Source: Anaerobiospirillum sp. NML120448 (lineage in GTDB: Bacteria > Pseudomonadota > Gammaproteobacteria > Enterobacterales > Succinivibrionaceae). Taken from it: a stretch of 33,477 nucleotides of DNA. The notes beneath the pieces were generated by a model. That model did no database searches. It was given only the letters and a program-made list of their open reading frames with translations, and had not been told where the DNA came from. Shown in pieces: positions 15,546 to 23,372 of the stretch; the first letter of the stretch is position 1, and every line of letters begins with the position of its first letter. The stretch lies in contig NZ_JALKIM010000038.1 of assembly GCF_023050945.1 (NCBI RefSeq), forward strand, positions 1-33,477, written 5' to 3'. Position numbers and translations under genes: made by a program.

Positions 15546-17003
15546 ATGGTTATTAATCTTTACGCAGTTTCTAAGCTATTAGGCCCATCCTTAATTGGTA
15601 TGGCGTTCATAGGCTTGATCCCTACGGTCTATGCCTTATTTACTAACACTGAGGGAGCCTCTAGCTTTGTGGTCATGATTGTTATTGCCTTTAGTGCAGG
15701 CAAAATCCTATCATGGCTTGGCAAAAAAGCAGGCCAATATGTAGTTACTATTAGAGAGCTATTTTTATTTACAGCCTCTTTATGGGTAGCCATTACTTTA
15801 ATTAGTGCTATTCCTATTTATGTGCTCTTACCTGATGTAGATTATGCAGGAGCTATTTTTGAATCAGCCTCAGGCTTATCCACCACTGGTGCCACTGCCA
15901 TTAATCACTTAGATGATAGGCCAGCTGCTATTTTGCTATGGCGCTCTATGTTACAGCTAATGGGAGGTATCGGCTTCGTGGTGATCGCTGTAGCCGTGTT
16001 ACCACAAGTGGCTATGGGCGGTATGAATATTTTCAAAACTGAGTCTACCTATTTTGAAAATAGCAATAAATTCACACCTCACATGAAAACCATGTCTTTG
16101 GCTATTTTAGGCTGGTATTTAGTCACCTTTGTACTATGTACTATTGCCTTTATTATTGGTGGCCTCGACTTTTTTATGGCTATTAATGCAGCAGCCTGTA
16201 CTGTAGCTACTGGAGGCATGATGCCTACGGATGCCTCCATGAATGGCATGTCTAACTTTGTCCATTACAGCGCTATTGTATTTATGTTTTTATCTAGCTG
16301 TCCTTTTACTGTGATTATTGCAGGCATCAGCGGCAATATTTCCAAGTTATTTAGCGATCAACAAGTTAAATACTATTTTCTTTTTACCCTCTTTATGTCC
16401 CTTATGGTGACAGCTACTTTATATTTCAAAAATGAATATGACTTAGAAAGGGCCTTTAGAGTAGCAACTTTTAATGTAGTTTCCGTTCTTTCTACCTCAG
16501 GCTTTGCGCTGGAGGACTTTACTTTATGGAATCCTATCGCTACCTTACTGTTCTTAATCTTGCTACCTTTAGGCGGATGCTCTGGATCAACCTCTGGAGG
16601 CATTAAGATTTTCCGTTTATGCGTGTTTGCATCCTTATTCCGCACTCAGATGATTAAAAGTATTCATCCTCATAGAGTAATTTACCCACGCTTTAATGGT
16701 CTCCCTATCGATGCTGCTACTATTCACAGCATTATGACCTTCTTTGCTGTTTATATTGTATGTGCGCTTATTTCTAGCCTAACAGCTACAGCCTTAGGCC
16801 TTAATATTACTGATGCCATTACCGCAACTATTACTTGTTTATCCAACGTCGGCCCAGCTATGGGCCCTCAGCTTAGTCCAAGCGATAACTTTGCTAATCT
16901 AGACGGCAGTCTGCATATTCTCTTTGCTTTTGACATGATCTTAGGCCGTTTAGAGATTATTCCCGTACTCTTATGTCTCACCCGCATTTTCTGGCGAGCT
17001 TAG
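15546..17003 (+). CDS. trkH: Trk potassium uptake membrane protein TrkH
   Basis: TrkH is the K+-translocating inner-membrane subunit. The 485 residues match the E. coli length. Four pore loops with the filter glycine are visible: SGLSTTGAT, CTVATGGMMP, SVLSTSGFA and LSNVGPAMGP. The conserved LGGCSGSTSGGIKIFR segment precedes the last third, and the protein ends in the family-like IIPVLLCLTRIFWRA. No clear Shine-Dalgarno precedes the ATG. It is the last gene of the plus-strand run and ends at a convergent junction with rnb. Confidence 0.95.
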   Translation: MVINLYAVSKLLGPSLIGMAFIGLIPTVYALFTNTEGASSFVVMIVIAFSAGKILSWLGKKAGQYVVTIRELFLFTASLWVAITLISAIPIYVLLPDVDYAGAIFESASGLSTTGATAINHLDDRPAAILLWRSMLQLMGGIGFVVIAVAVLPQVAMGGMNIFKTESTYFENSNKFTPHMKTMSLAILGWYLVTFVLCTIAFIIGGLDFFMAINAAACTVATGGMMPTDASMNGMSNFVHYSAIVFMFLSSCPFTVIIAGISGNISKLFSDQQVKYYFLFTLFMSLMVTATLYFKNEYDLERAFRVATFNVVSVLSTSGFALEDFTLWNPIATLLFLILLPLGGCSGSTSGGIKIFRLCVFASLFRTQMIKSIHPHRVIYPRFNGLPIDAATIHSIMTFFAVYIVCALISSLTATALGLNITDAITATITCLSNVGPAMGPQLSPSDNFANLDGSLHILFAFDMILGRLEIIPVLLCLTRIFWRA

Positions 17004-17029
17004 AGAATGTTGGCCTCGTCAAACCAGCC

Positions 17030-17074
17030 TCTGGCCAAAATTTGGCCAGATCAGGTCTAGCCAGGCTAGGCCTG
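17030..17074. repeat. GC-rich palindromic island B at a convergent junction
   Basis: Two palindromes lie in tandem: 10-bp perfect arms around a single base (17030-17039 with 17041-17050, core TGGCCAAA) and 11-bp arms with one G-T wobble around a single base (17052-17062 with 17064-17074). They lie between the trkH stop and the bidirectional terminator. Confidence 0.75.
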
Positions 17075-17132
17075 CTAAGCATTACGTCGCAAGGCTTGGA
17101 GTGAGGATAAGCTATTCTTGGATAGGAGAGAT

Positions 17133-17163
17133 ACAAAAAAAGGGCCGTAAGGCCCTTTTTTGT
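17133..17163. terminator. Bidirectional terminator between trkH and rnb
   Basis: GGGCC-GTAA-GGCCC is flanked by seven A on the left and six T on the right, so each strand has a GC stem followed by a T run. It can end both trkH (plus) and rnb (minus). Confidence 0.92.
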
Positions 17164-17185
17164 ATTTTAACGCTCTTGCGCTAGG

Positions 17186-17291
17186 CTAGGCTGTAGCACC
17201 GCTAGCAGCACTGCCTGCGCTAACAGCGCTGGCGGTGCTAGCAGTGCTAGCTGCGCTAGCGACGCTGCTGCTGTTGCTGCTGACGGCTAGC
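17186..17291 (-). repeat. Triplet-repeat tract at and beyond the rnb stop codon
   Basis: On the minus strand a CAG/CAA tract (six Gln codons) is followed by CGT CGC TAG, then by a run dominated by GCTAGC and GCAGT-like units up to base 17186. In the frame offset by one base, the part after the Gln tract is open and reads ASAASTASTASAVSAGSAAS and four more residues before a TAG at 17188-17186. Confidence 0.75.
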
Positions 17292-19286
17292 TAAAAGCTC
17301 ATCTACATTAGCTAGCTCCATACCTAAAGGTAAAGCTACAGGAGCACCCACGATAGAGCGATTGATCTTATCAATATTTACGATGCGAACTTTAATGGCA
17401 TCACCTAATTTCAAGGCTACCTCACCCTTAAAGCGAATAACACCTAAGTTGTTATCAAACTCAACATCATCACGGTTAGCACAGAATAAGCTCATTGGGA
17501 TAAAGATAAAGGCACCATTATCCACTAAGCAAACCCTTAGACCGCCACGGACAATATCAAATACCTCACCGTTAAATTCAGTCTTCTTTTCAATATCAGG
17601 ACTTAAGTAATCAGCGTATAACCAATCACGAACTGAGCGCTCAGCCATACGATTGGTACGACGGGCTAAGTTCATCACCATTAAGGTATTCTCATCAGGC
17701 ATTCTTGGATGCTCTTGATCGCAGATTACTGACTTGATTAAACGATGGTTAATCATGTCTCCGTACTTACGAATAGGAGAGGTCCAGGTAGCATAATTCT
17801 CCACGCCTAAAGCATAGTGAGGGCCTGGATTAATCATCATTTGAGAGTACTCTTGGTGCTTACGCATCATATTGTCTAAATAAGTCTCAGGTAGAGAATT
17901 AGCGTAGCGACGAGCAGCACAGAAACCACTAATAGTCTTTAATTGTTCTTCAGTGGTAGTAAAACCATTATTAGCTAATAACTCTACTACATCACCTAAC
18001 TCCTCTGTAACAAAGCCAGTATGAGTATTGAAAATACCAGTATTGAGGTGCTGAGCTAAGAAATTACCGCAAGCTACGTTAGCAGCAATCATACACTCTT
18101 CAACAATTTGATTAGCAATACGACGGTAATTAACTTCAATATGATCTAAAGCGCCGCTTTCAGTAAGCACAAACTCATAATCAGGACGAGTTCTAAAAGA
18201 AGCAAGCTCGTTAGAGCGGTAGTTATCACGAACCTTAGTAAGCTCAACTAAATCAGCTAAGACCTTCTTAATAGTGTCATTAGGATTGAAGTTGGTAGTA
18301 TCACCCTTCTCTAAATAATCAGAGACATAGTTGTAAATAAGCTTACCTTGAGACTTAATCATGGCTAATTTGAAAATAGTCTCATTAGTATCAATGGTAC
18401 CGTCATTTAGTACACGGATAATACCAACTAAGGTTGGTCTAGCCTCATCTTGACGTAAAGAGCATAGATTATCAGCAAGCTCTCGTGGCAACATTGGAAT
18501 ATTTCTGCCAGGTAAGTAGATAGAGAAAGCACGCTGTGAGGCTTCTTTATCTAAATCGGAATTTTCATCAATGTAACCAGTAGGATCAGCAATTGCTACA
18601 TAAAGCTTAAAGCCTTGCTCATCACGCTCAATATATAAAGCATCATCCATATCCTCAGTCTTTTCGCTATCAATAGTAACGAAAGGTAAGGAGCTTAAAT
18701 CCTCACGTGGGAATGATTCCTCTAAGAACTTAAACTCTGAGGTTGATTTTGGAGACTCACAAGGAAGGTCTAAAGATTTTAAGCTTACTATCCATGGGGT
18801 AGTTGGATCATCCTTAGAGGTAATAGACTCAAGAATACTTGCTCTAAAGAACTTATCTTTAAGAGCATGCTGCTTGAGGGTACACATAACCCAGTCACCC
18901 TCATTGAGCTTAGCACTCTTGTCACTACGCTCATCATCAGCTACGAAGATTTGCTTAATAGTTGGATTATCTGGAGTAATAGATAACTTGTTATTATTAA
19001 AGCAAACACGACCCACAAAATGATCTTTTAAGGCACTCTCAACTAAAGTTTCAGGAGCCGCCTGACTCTTATTGCGCTCCTTGTCCTCGGTGATAACAGC
19101 AATGACACGATCACCACTAATGACATTTTTCATTGCTTGAGGAGCAATAAAATAACTGTTTTTTTCGTTAGGTACCTCAAGGAAACCATAGCCACGCTCA
19201 GTTCCTCTAACCACACCTTCTTTTTTAACTTTTTCTGCATCAAAGCCTTGCTTTAAGGCCTGAAGCGCAGGATTATCAAAAAGCAT
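17256..19286 (-). CDS. rnb: Exoribonuclease II (RNase II)
   Basis: RNase II degrades RNA processively from the 3' end. The 676-residue protein has N-terminal cold-shock domains, a central RNB domain and a C-terminal S1 domain. The catalytic acids are Asp206, Asp212, Asp214 and Asp215 in TIDSEKTEDMDDAL, aligning with E. coli Asp201, 207, 209 and 210. DPTGYIDENSDLDKEA, LPGRNIPMLPRELADNLCSL and WTSPIRKYGDMINHRL are also typical. It is shorter than RNase R and lacks its basic tail. The start has GAGGGG just upstream. The C-terminus ends RQQQQQQRR at a TAG inside a triplet-repeat tract, and may be a slipped version of a longer Ser/Ala tail. Confidence 0.95.
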   Translation of the reverse strand: MLFDNPALQALKQGFDAEKVKKEGVVRGTERGYGFLEVPNEKNSYFIAPQAMKNVISGDRVIAVITEDKERNKSQAAPETLVESALKDHFVGRVCFNNNKLSITPDNPTIKQIFVADDERSDKSAKLNEGDWVMCTLKQHALKDKFFRASILESITSKDDPTTPWIVSLKSLDLPCESPKSTSEFKFLEESFPREDLSSLPFVTIDSEKTEDMDDALYIERDEQGFKLYVAIADPTGYIDENSDLDKEASQRAFSIYLPGRNIPMLPRELADNLCSLRQDEARPTLVGIIRVLNDGTIDTNETIFKLAMIKSQGKLIYNYVSDYLEKGDTTNFNPNDTIKKVLADLVELTKVRDNYRSNELASFRTRPDYEFVLTESGALDHIEVNYRRIANQIVEECMIAANVACGNFLAQHLNTGIFNTHTGFVTEELGDVVELLANNGFTTTEEQLKTISGFCAARRYANSLPETYLDNMMRKHQEYSQMMINPGPHYALGVENYATWTSPIRKYGDMINHRLIKSVICDQEHPRMPDENTLMVMNLARRTNRMAERSVRDWLYADYLSPDIEKKTEFNGEVFDIVRGGLRVCLVDNGAFIFIPMSLFCANRDDVEFDNNLGVIRFKGEVALKLGDAIKVRIVNIDKINRSIVGAPVALPLGMELANVDELLASRQQQQQQRR

Positions 19287-19629
19287 ATTCGCCCCTCAAT
19301 TGCAAGTCTATCTTTAACTGTCCTAGCTTATTATATTAAGCTACGACTATGGTAGCTTTAAGCTCCTAATACCAAAGCCCACCTTCAACTTGCATTGCCA
19401 ATAGTGATGAGTTATCGATATTTATGGCCCGAATTATACAAGATATATGGCCTTTTTAAGGTATTTTTCTGTTAATTTAACTAAAAATTCTACTATTTAT
19501 TTGCCTATTTAACCCAAGTTACTACCATTCCCCATATAGCTTGCCCTATGTCAGTAGATCGCTATTAGTGCTAAAATAAGGGAATTTTGCAGGCTGTTAG
19601 GCCTCTTGCAATATACAAGGAAAATATCA
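19287..19629. other. Divergent intergenic region rnb / menA
   Basis: This gap carries the menA extended -10 (19569-19577) and a 7-bp inverted repeat TAGCTTA/TAAGCTA (19324-19343) upstream of rnb. A TATAAT reads on the minus strand at 19438-19433, but I found no matching -35. No other gene is apparent. Confidence 0.5.
19569..19577 (+). promoter_or_regulatory. Extended -10 promoter for menA
   Basis: TGC directly followed by TAAAAT (19572-19577), 52 bases before the menA ATG. No strong -35 is visible. Confidence 0.45.
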
Positions 19630-20568
19630 ATGATCAAAGATTGGATTAAAGAGGCTCGCCCCCAAACTTTACTTTTAGGAGCCACTAATTGCGCTGTTGG
19701 TTGCGGTTTAGGTTTCTATTATGGTGCTGTTAACGCCTACAATATTGCAGCTGCCTTCTTAATTATAGTAACTGGCATGTTGCTTCAGATTTTATCTAAC
19801 TTAGCCAATGACTACGGTGATGCCTTTAAAGGAGCCGATGGTGCTAATCGTTTAGGCCCAATTAGAGGTGTAATGACTGGTGCTATTAGTCTTAATGGCT
19901 TAAAGCGCTTTATGGCCATAGTTACTATCTTACTATCAGTAACAGGCCTTAGTGCTGTTTATATGACCTTAGGCAATGATGCTCATGCTTTTGCTTGGTT
20001 TGCCTTCTTAGGTGTGATCTCAATTTTAGCTGCTATTTTATATACTTTAGGTGTGTCCTATGGTTATCGTGGCTTAGGTGACGTAAGTGTATTCTTATTC
20101 TTTGGTGTGCTTGCGGTCATTGGCCCTCAGATTATGCTAACCAACGCCTCAGGTAGTGGCTTTGAAATTTATCCTGATGCCATCATGTTATGTTTTAGCG
20201 TGGGTGCAGGCTCTGTAATGGTATTACACACAGCTAACATGAGAGATATTGCTGAGGATACTTTAAATGGTAAAAGAACTTTAGCCGTGCGCCTAGGCTA
20301 TCGTTTAGCATCTTTTTACCATGCTTTCTTATTTATTTGTGTGGTTATCAGCTCTTTCTTAGCTTGCTTTGTTTCTCATAAAGGCTGGGAAATTAGCATT
20401 TTAGCTCTCTCTTTAATTCCTTTAGCTACCTCAACTTATCGCACCATTGTTAACGTAAATGATGGTACTAAGGTAGCACAAGAGCTTAAATATACTTTAA
20501 TTGGCTGTGCTATCCACCATTTTGCTTGGTTAATAGTGTTATTCGTTGATTTCTGGGTTTATTACTAA
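19630..20568 (+). CDS. menA: 1,4-dihydroxy-2-naphthoate polyprenyltransferase MenA
   Basis: MenA attaches the polyprenyl chain to dihydroxynaphthoate in menaquinone synthesis, at the inner membrane. The 312-residue protein starts at ATG 19630 (MIKDWIKEARPQTLLLG) with AAGGA 8 bases upstream; the frame is open to a TTG at 19606. The first Asp-rich motif is in LQILSNLANDYGDAFKG, followed by RLGPIRGVMTGAIS, and the second is DIAEDTLNGKRTLAVRLG. Hydrophobic helices fill the rest. It implies menaquinone-based, probably anaerobic, respiration. The gene stands alone, divergent from rnb and convergent with prlC. Confidence 0.96.
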   Translation: MIKDWIKEARPQTLLLGATNCAVGCGLGFYYGAVNAYNIAAAFLIIVTGMLLQILSNLANDYGDAFKGADGANRLGPIRGVMTGAISLNGLKRFMAIVTILLSVTGLSAVYMTLGNDAHAFAWFAFLGVISILAAILYTLGVSYGYRGLGDVSVFLFFGVLAVIGPQIMLTNASGSGFEIYPDAIMLCFSVGAGSVMVLHTANMRDIAEDTLNGKRTLAVRLGYRLASFYHAFLFICVVISSFLACFVSHKGWEISILALSLIPLATSTYRTIVNVNDGTKVAQELKYTLIGCAIHHFAWLIVLFVDFWVYY

Positions 20569-20580
20569 CCCCAATACCAA

Positions 20581-20693
20581 CTCCCAAAGGCCTGCCAATG
20601 GGCAGCCCAATTGGCTTGCCCTTGGGGCAAGCCCTCTGGCTGCCATATGGAGGGCAAACCAATTGGTTTGCCAATTGGTTGGTAAGCTGGGAG
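20581..20693. repeat. GC-rich palindromic island C at a convergent junction
   Basis: Nested inverted repeats are enclosed by outer arms CTCCCA (20581-20586) and TGGGAG (20688-20693). Inside are CTGCC/GGCAG (20592-20596 with 20601-20605), a 9-bp stem GGCTTGCCC/GGGCAAGCC with loop TTG (20613-20621 with 20625-20633), GCCCTC/GAGGGC (20631-20636 with 20650-20655), and a perfect 20-base palindrome centred on CCAATTGG (20653-20672), followed at once by a second CCAATTGG. Confidence 0.85.
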
Positions 20694-20703
20694 AATTGCC
20701 AGC

Positions 20704-20734
20704 AAAAAGGCAGGCCCTTGGGCCTGCCTTTTTT
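20704..20734. terminator. Bidirectional terminator between menA and prlC
   Basis: AAAAAGGCAGGCCC (20704-20717) pairs perfectly with 20720-20733 and ends in six T residues. The five A residues on the left give a T run on the minus strand too, so it can serve menA and prlC. Confidence 0.93.
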
Positions 20735-20759
20735 AATTTTTAGGTTGTAAATTGATATC

Positions 20760-22820
20760 TTATTCTTGGCTAATGCCGCTTTGCTTTAATAAAGCATCTA
20801 CCTGAGGCTTGCGGCCACGGAAAGAAACAAAGCCCTTCATAGGATCACTAGCACCACCACAAGCAAGGATATAGTCCTTAAAGTCCTCGCCTGCTTTAGG
20901 GTCAAAAATGCCATCTTCCTCAAAACGACCAAAAGCGTCAGCAGCTAAGACCTCAGCCCACTTATAGCTATAGTAGCCAGCGCTATAGCCGCCTGCAAAA
21001 ATATGGCTAAAGCTATCTGGGAAGCGAGCATTTTCATATTGAGGCACTACCGCAACTAAGTCTTTAACCTCATTTAAGATCTCATAAACACGAGCACCTT
21101 TTTGTGCTTGGTACTCAAGGTGTAATCTAAAATCAAATAAGGCAAACTCAAGCTGTCTTAACATAGCCATAGCAGACTCAAAATTCTTAGCACGAATTAA
21201 GGCCTCTAACTTATCTTTTGGCAATGGCTCACCAGTCTTTTCATGAGCAGATAAGAAGTTTAATACCTCCTCTTGCCAAGCGTAGTTTTCCATAAATTGG
21301 CTAGGTAACTCTACGGCGTCCCAAGGTACACCATTAATACCAGAGACATCAGCAATATCAATGCGAGTTAGTAATTGATTGAGGCCATGACCAAATTCGT
21401 GGAATAAAGTAACTACCTCATCATGGGTTAACAGACTCTCCTTGCCATTCATTGGAGGAGTAAAGTTGCACACTAAATAAGCTACAGGCAACTGTAAAGA
21501 ACCATCAGAGCGATAACGGCGGCTCATGCACTCATCCATCCAGGCACCACCACGCTTACCTTCTCTGGCAAAAAGATCCATATAGAAGGTACCCATCTTG
21601 GAGCCAAAGCGATCATAAATGTCATAGCAATTGACATCTTTATGCCATACATCAACACCAAAACGAGGACGGAAAGAAACATTAAAGAGGCGCTGAGCAC
21701 ACTCAAATAAACCAGCTACTACCTTGCTGACACCAAAATAAGGTCTTAGCTCTTGAGGATCATAAGAGTACTTGCTTTGGCAAAGCTTTTGGGAATAAAA
21801 AGCTACATCCCAAGGCTCAAGCTCACCCTCTAAACCTTGCTCGTGAGCAAAGTCTTTAAGCTCTTGAACTTCTTTTTGACCCTGAGCTTTAGACTTTTTA
21901 GCTAAATCTACTAAAAAGTCGATTACATCCTTAGGATCATGGGCCATCTTAGTGGCTAAAGATAAATGGGCATAGCTGTCATAACCTAAGAGCTGAGCCT
22001 CTTCTGCACGTAAAGCCATGATCTTTTCAATGTTGTCTTGATTGTCCCATTGCTTAGCATTTGGGCCCTGATCTGAGGCTCTAGTAACGTAAGCAATATA
22101 AAGCTCTTTACGTAACTCACGGTCTTCTACATAGGTCATAAAAGGCAGATAAGATGGGATGTCTAAAGTAAAGACCATGCCCTCTAAATTACGCTTTTTA
22201 GCCTCAGCTTGAGCTTGCTTTTGTTGTGGTAGTGGCAAGCCTTTTACTTTATCAGCATCGCTAATATGTAAAGTAAAGCCCTGAGTAGCATCTAATACAT
22301 TGTTAGCAAAGTTTGACTGTAATTGAGAAAGCTCTGCTGAAATTTCAGCAAAACGCTTTTGCTTATCCTCTGGTAAATCAATACCGCTTAATCTAAAGTC
22401 ACGTAAAGAATTTTCAATAGACTTCTTTTGTGCAGTAGTTAATAAAGAAAAAGCATCAGAGCGACTGATTTTCTTTAATACCTCGCATAGAGGCTTATAT
22501 TGGCCAACAAAGGTTGAATACTCGGCCATTAAAGGTAGGCACTCATCGTGAGCCTTACGGAGCTCTTCAGTATTACAAACGCCATTTAAATGGGACACCA
22601 CTGACCAAATTTTAGAAAGCTTATCATCAGCCTCCTCAATAGGAGCCATGACATTATCCCAAGTTGGGTCATTTTCGTGGATTTTTACCACAGACTTGAT
22701 GACCTCTACACTGTTATCAATAGCACTTTTTACCGCATCTAATACATGCTCAGGCTTTACTAAAGAAAAGTTTGGAAGGCCCTGTAAACTAAGTAACGGA
22801 TTGGAAACAAGTTCGCTCAT
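20760..22820 (-). CDS. prlC: Oligopeptidase A (M3 family zinc peptidase)
   Basis: PrlC degrades short peptides in the cytoplasm, including cleaved signal peptides. The zinc motif is HEFGH at residues 474-478 (VVTLFHEFGHGLNQLL), with a further Glu ligand expected in ELPSQFMEN. The N-terminus NPLLSLQGLPNFSLVKPEHV matches the E. coli NPLLTPFELPPFSAIKPEHV. The start is the ATG at 22820, with GAGG six bases upstream, giving 686 residues; the open frame continues 17 codons further upstream. In E. coli prlC and rsmJ are adjacent, while here they are 14 kb apart. Confidence 0.96.
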   Translation of the reverse strand: MSELVSNPLLSLQGLPNFSLVKPEHVLDAVKSAIDNSVEVIKSVVKIHENDPTWDNVMAPIEEADDKLSKIWSVVSHLNGVCNTEELRKAHDECLPLMAEYSTFVGQYKPLCEVLKKISRSDAFSLLTTAQKKSIENSLRDFRLSGIDLPEDKQKRFAEISAELSQLQSNFANNVLDATQGFTLHISDADKVKGLPLPQQKQAQAEAKKRNLEGMVFTLDIPSYLPFMTYVEDRELRKELYIAYVTRASDQGPNAKQWDNQDNIEKIMALRAEEAQLLGYDSYAHLSLATKMAHDPKDVIDFLVDLAKKSKAQGQKEVQELKDFAHEQGLEGELEPWDVAFYSQKLCQSKYSYDPQELRPYFGVSKVVAGLFECAQRLFNVSFRPRFGVDVWHKDVNCYDIYDRFGSKMGTFYMDLFAREGKRGGAWMDECMSRRYRSDGSLQLPVAYLVCNFTPPMNGKESLLTHDEVVTLFHEFGHGLNQLLTRIDIADVSGINGVPWDAVELPSQFMENYAWQEEVLNFLSAHEKTGEPLPKDKLEALIRAKNFESAMAMLRQLEFALFDFRLHLEYQAQKGARVYEILNEVKDLVAVVPQYENARFPDSFSHIFAGGYSAGYYSYKWAEVLAADAFGRFEEDGIFDPKAGEDFKDYILACGGASDPMKGFVSFRGRKPQVDALLKQSGISQE

Positions 22821-22946
22821 CAAAAACCTCAGATCAAAAATGATATTGTCCAGATGTACTAAATTACCCACATAAAAAGCAGAAAACTACATCTTAATTC
22901 CCTTTTAGACTAACACTAAAAACTTAGCAACAATGCATCTTATGCC

Positions 22947-22974
22947 AAAATAGTGAGAATTACCTCACTATTTT
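22947..22974. repeat. Orphan 11-bp hairpin in a divergent region
   Basis: AAAATAGTGAG (22947-22957) pairs perfectly with CTCACTATTTT (22964-22974) across loop AATTAC. Its symmetric A/T ends resemble a weak bidirectional terminator, yet no annotated gene ends nearby. Confidence 0.7.
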
Positions 22975-23061
22975 CACCTCAAAACTATTCCATTCGTTAG
23001 CAATCAACAGGCTTATTTATAGCTTTTGAGCTTTATTTCATAGATACATAGAAGCGCACAT

Positions 23062-23089
23062 TTGCGCTCTATCATATAAAAGCTATAAT
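23062..23089 (+). promoter_or_regulatory. Possible promoter upstream of aminopeptidase P
   Basis: TTGCGC (23062-23067), a 16-base spacer and TATAAT (23084-23089). The -10 is consensus; the -35 matches only in TTG and overlaps a small hairpin. A transcript from here would have a leader of about 275 bases. Confidence 0.4.
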
Positions 23090-23220
23090 ATTGAGCCCTA
23101 TTACTTAAAAATTAACTAAACTATAAGCTATATCCCAAGACTGATTGGAACTTAATTTCATTAGCTTAAGTCTAAATTGGATATAAGGTCTTTTGCCTAA
23201 AGTCTGTAATTAATCACTAC

Positions 23221-23241
23221 TTGCTTGATATGACCAAGCAA
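23221..23241. promoter_or_regulatory. Inverted repeat TTGCTTG/CAAGCAA
   Basis: Perfect 7-bp arms (23221-23227 and 23235-23241) with a 7-base spacer lie in the leader region of the aminopeptidase P gene. It could be an operator; no regulator was identified. Confidence 0.3.
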
Positions 23242-23372
23242 AATAATTTCTTAACACTGTTGAGCAAAAGCTATCCTGGATTTAATTAAAAGAGACATTA
23301 ATATAGCTCTTAAGCACGATCGCCATAGTTGATTATTGATTTGAGGCGACAACTACAAGGGTCTTTTTGTTT

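Larger units (their letters stand above)
22821..23372. other. Divergent intergenic region prlC / aminopeptidase P
   Basis: This 552-base gap is AT-rich. It holds a strong hairpin at 22947-22974, a small hairpin at 23048-23072, a promoter-like pair at 23062-23089, and an inverted repeat at 23221-23241. I found no open frame with a ribosome binding site. A small RNA is possible but not demonstrated. Confidence 0.5.

Noticed and set aside
17256-19286. RNase R instead of RNase II
   Set aside because: The length (676), the absence of the long N-terminal region and basic tail, and the TEDMDDAL spacing fit RNase II.
23330-23350. FNR-type site upstream of aminopeptidase P
   Set aside because: TTGAT occurs near 23332 and again nearby but as direct, not inverted, copies without the TTGATNNNNATCAA symmetry.
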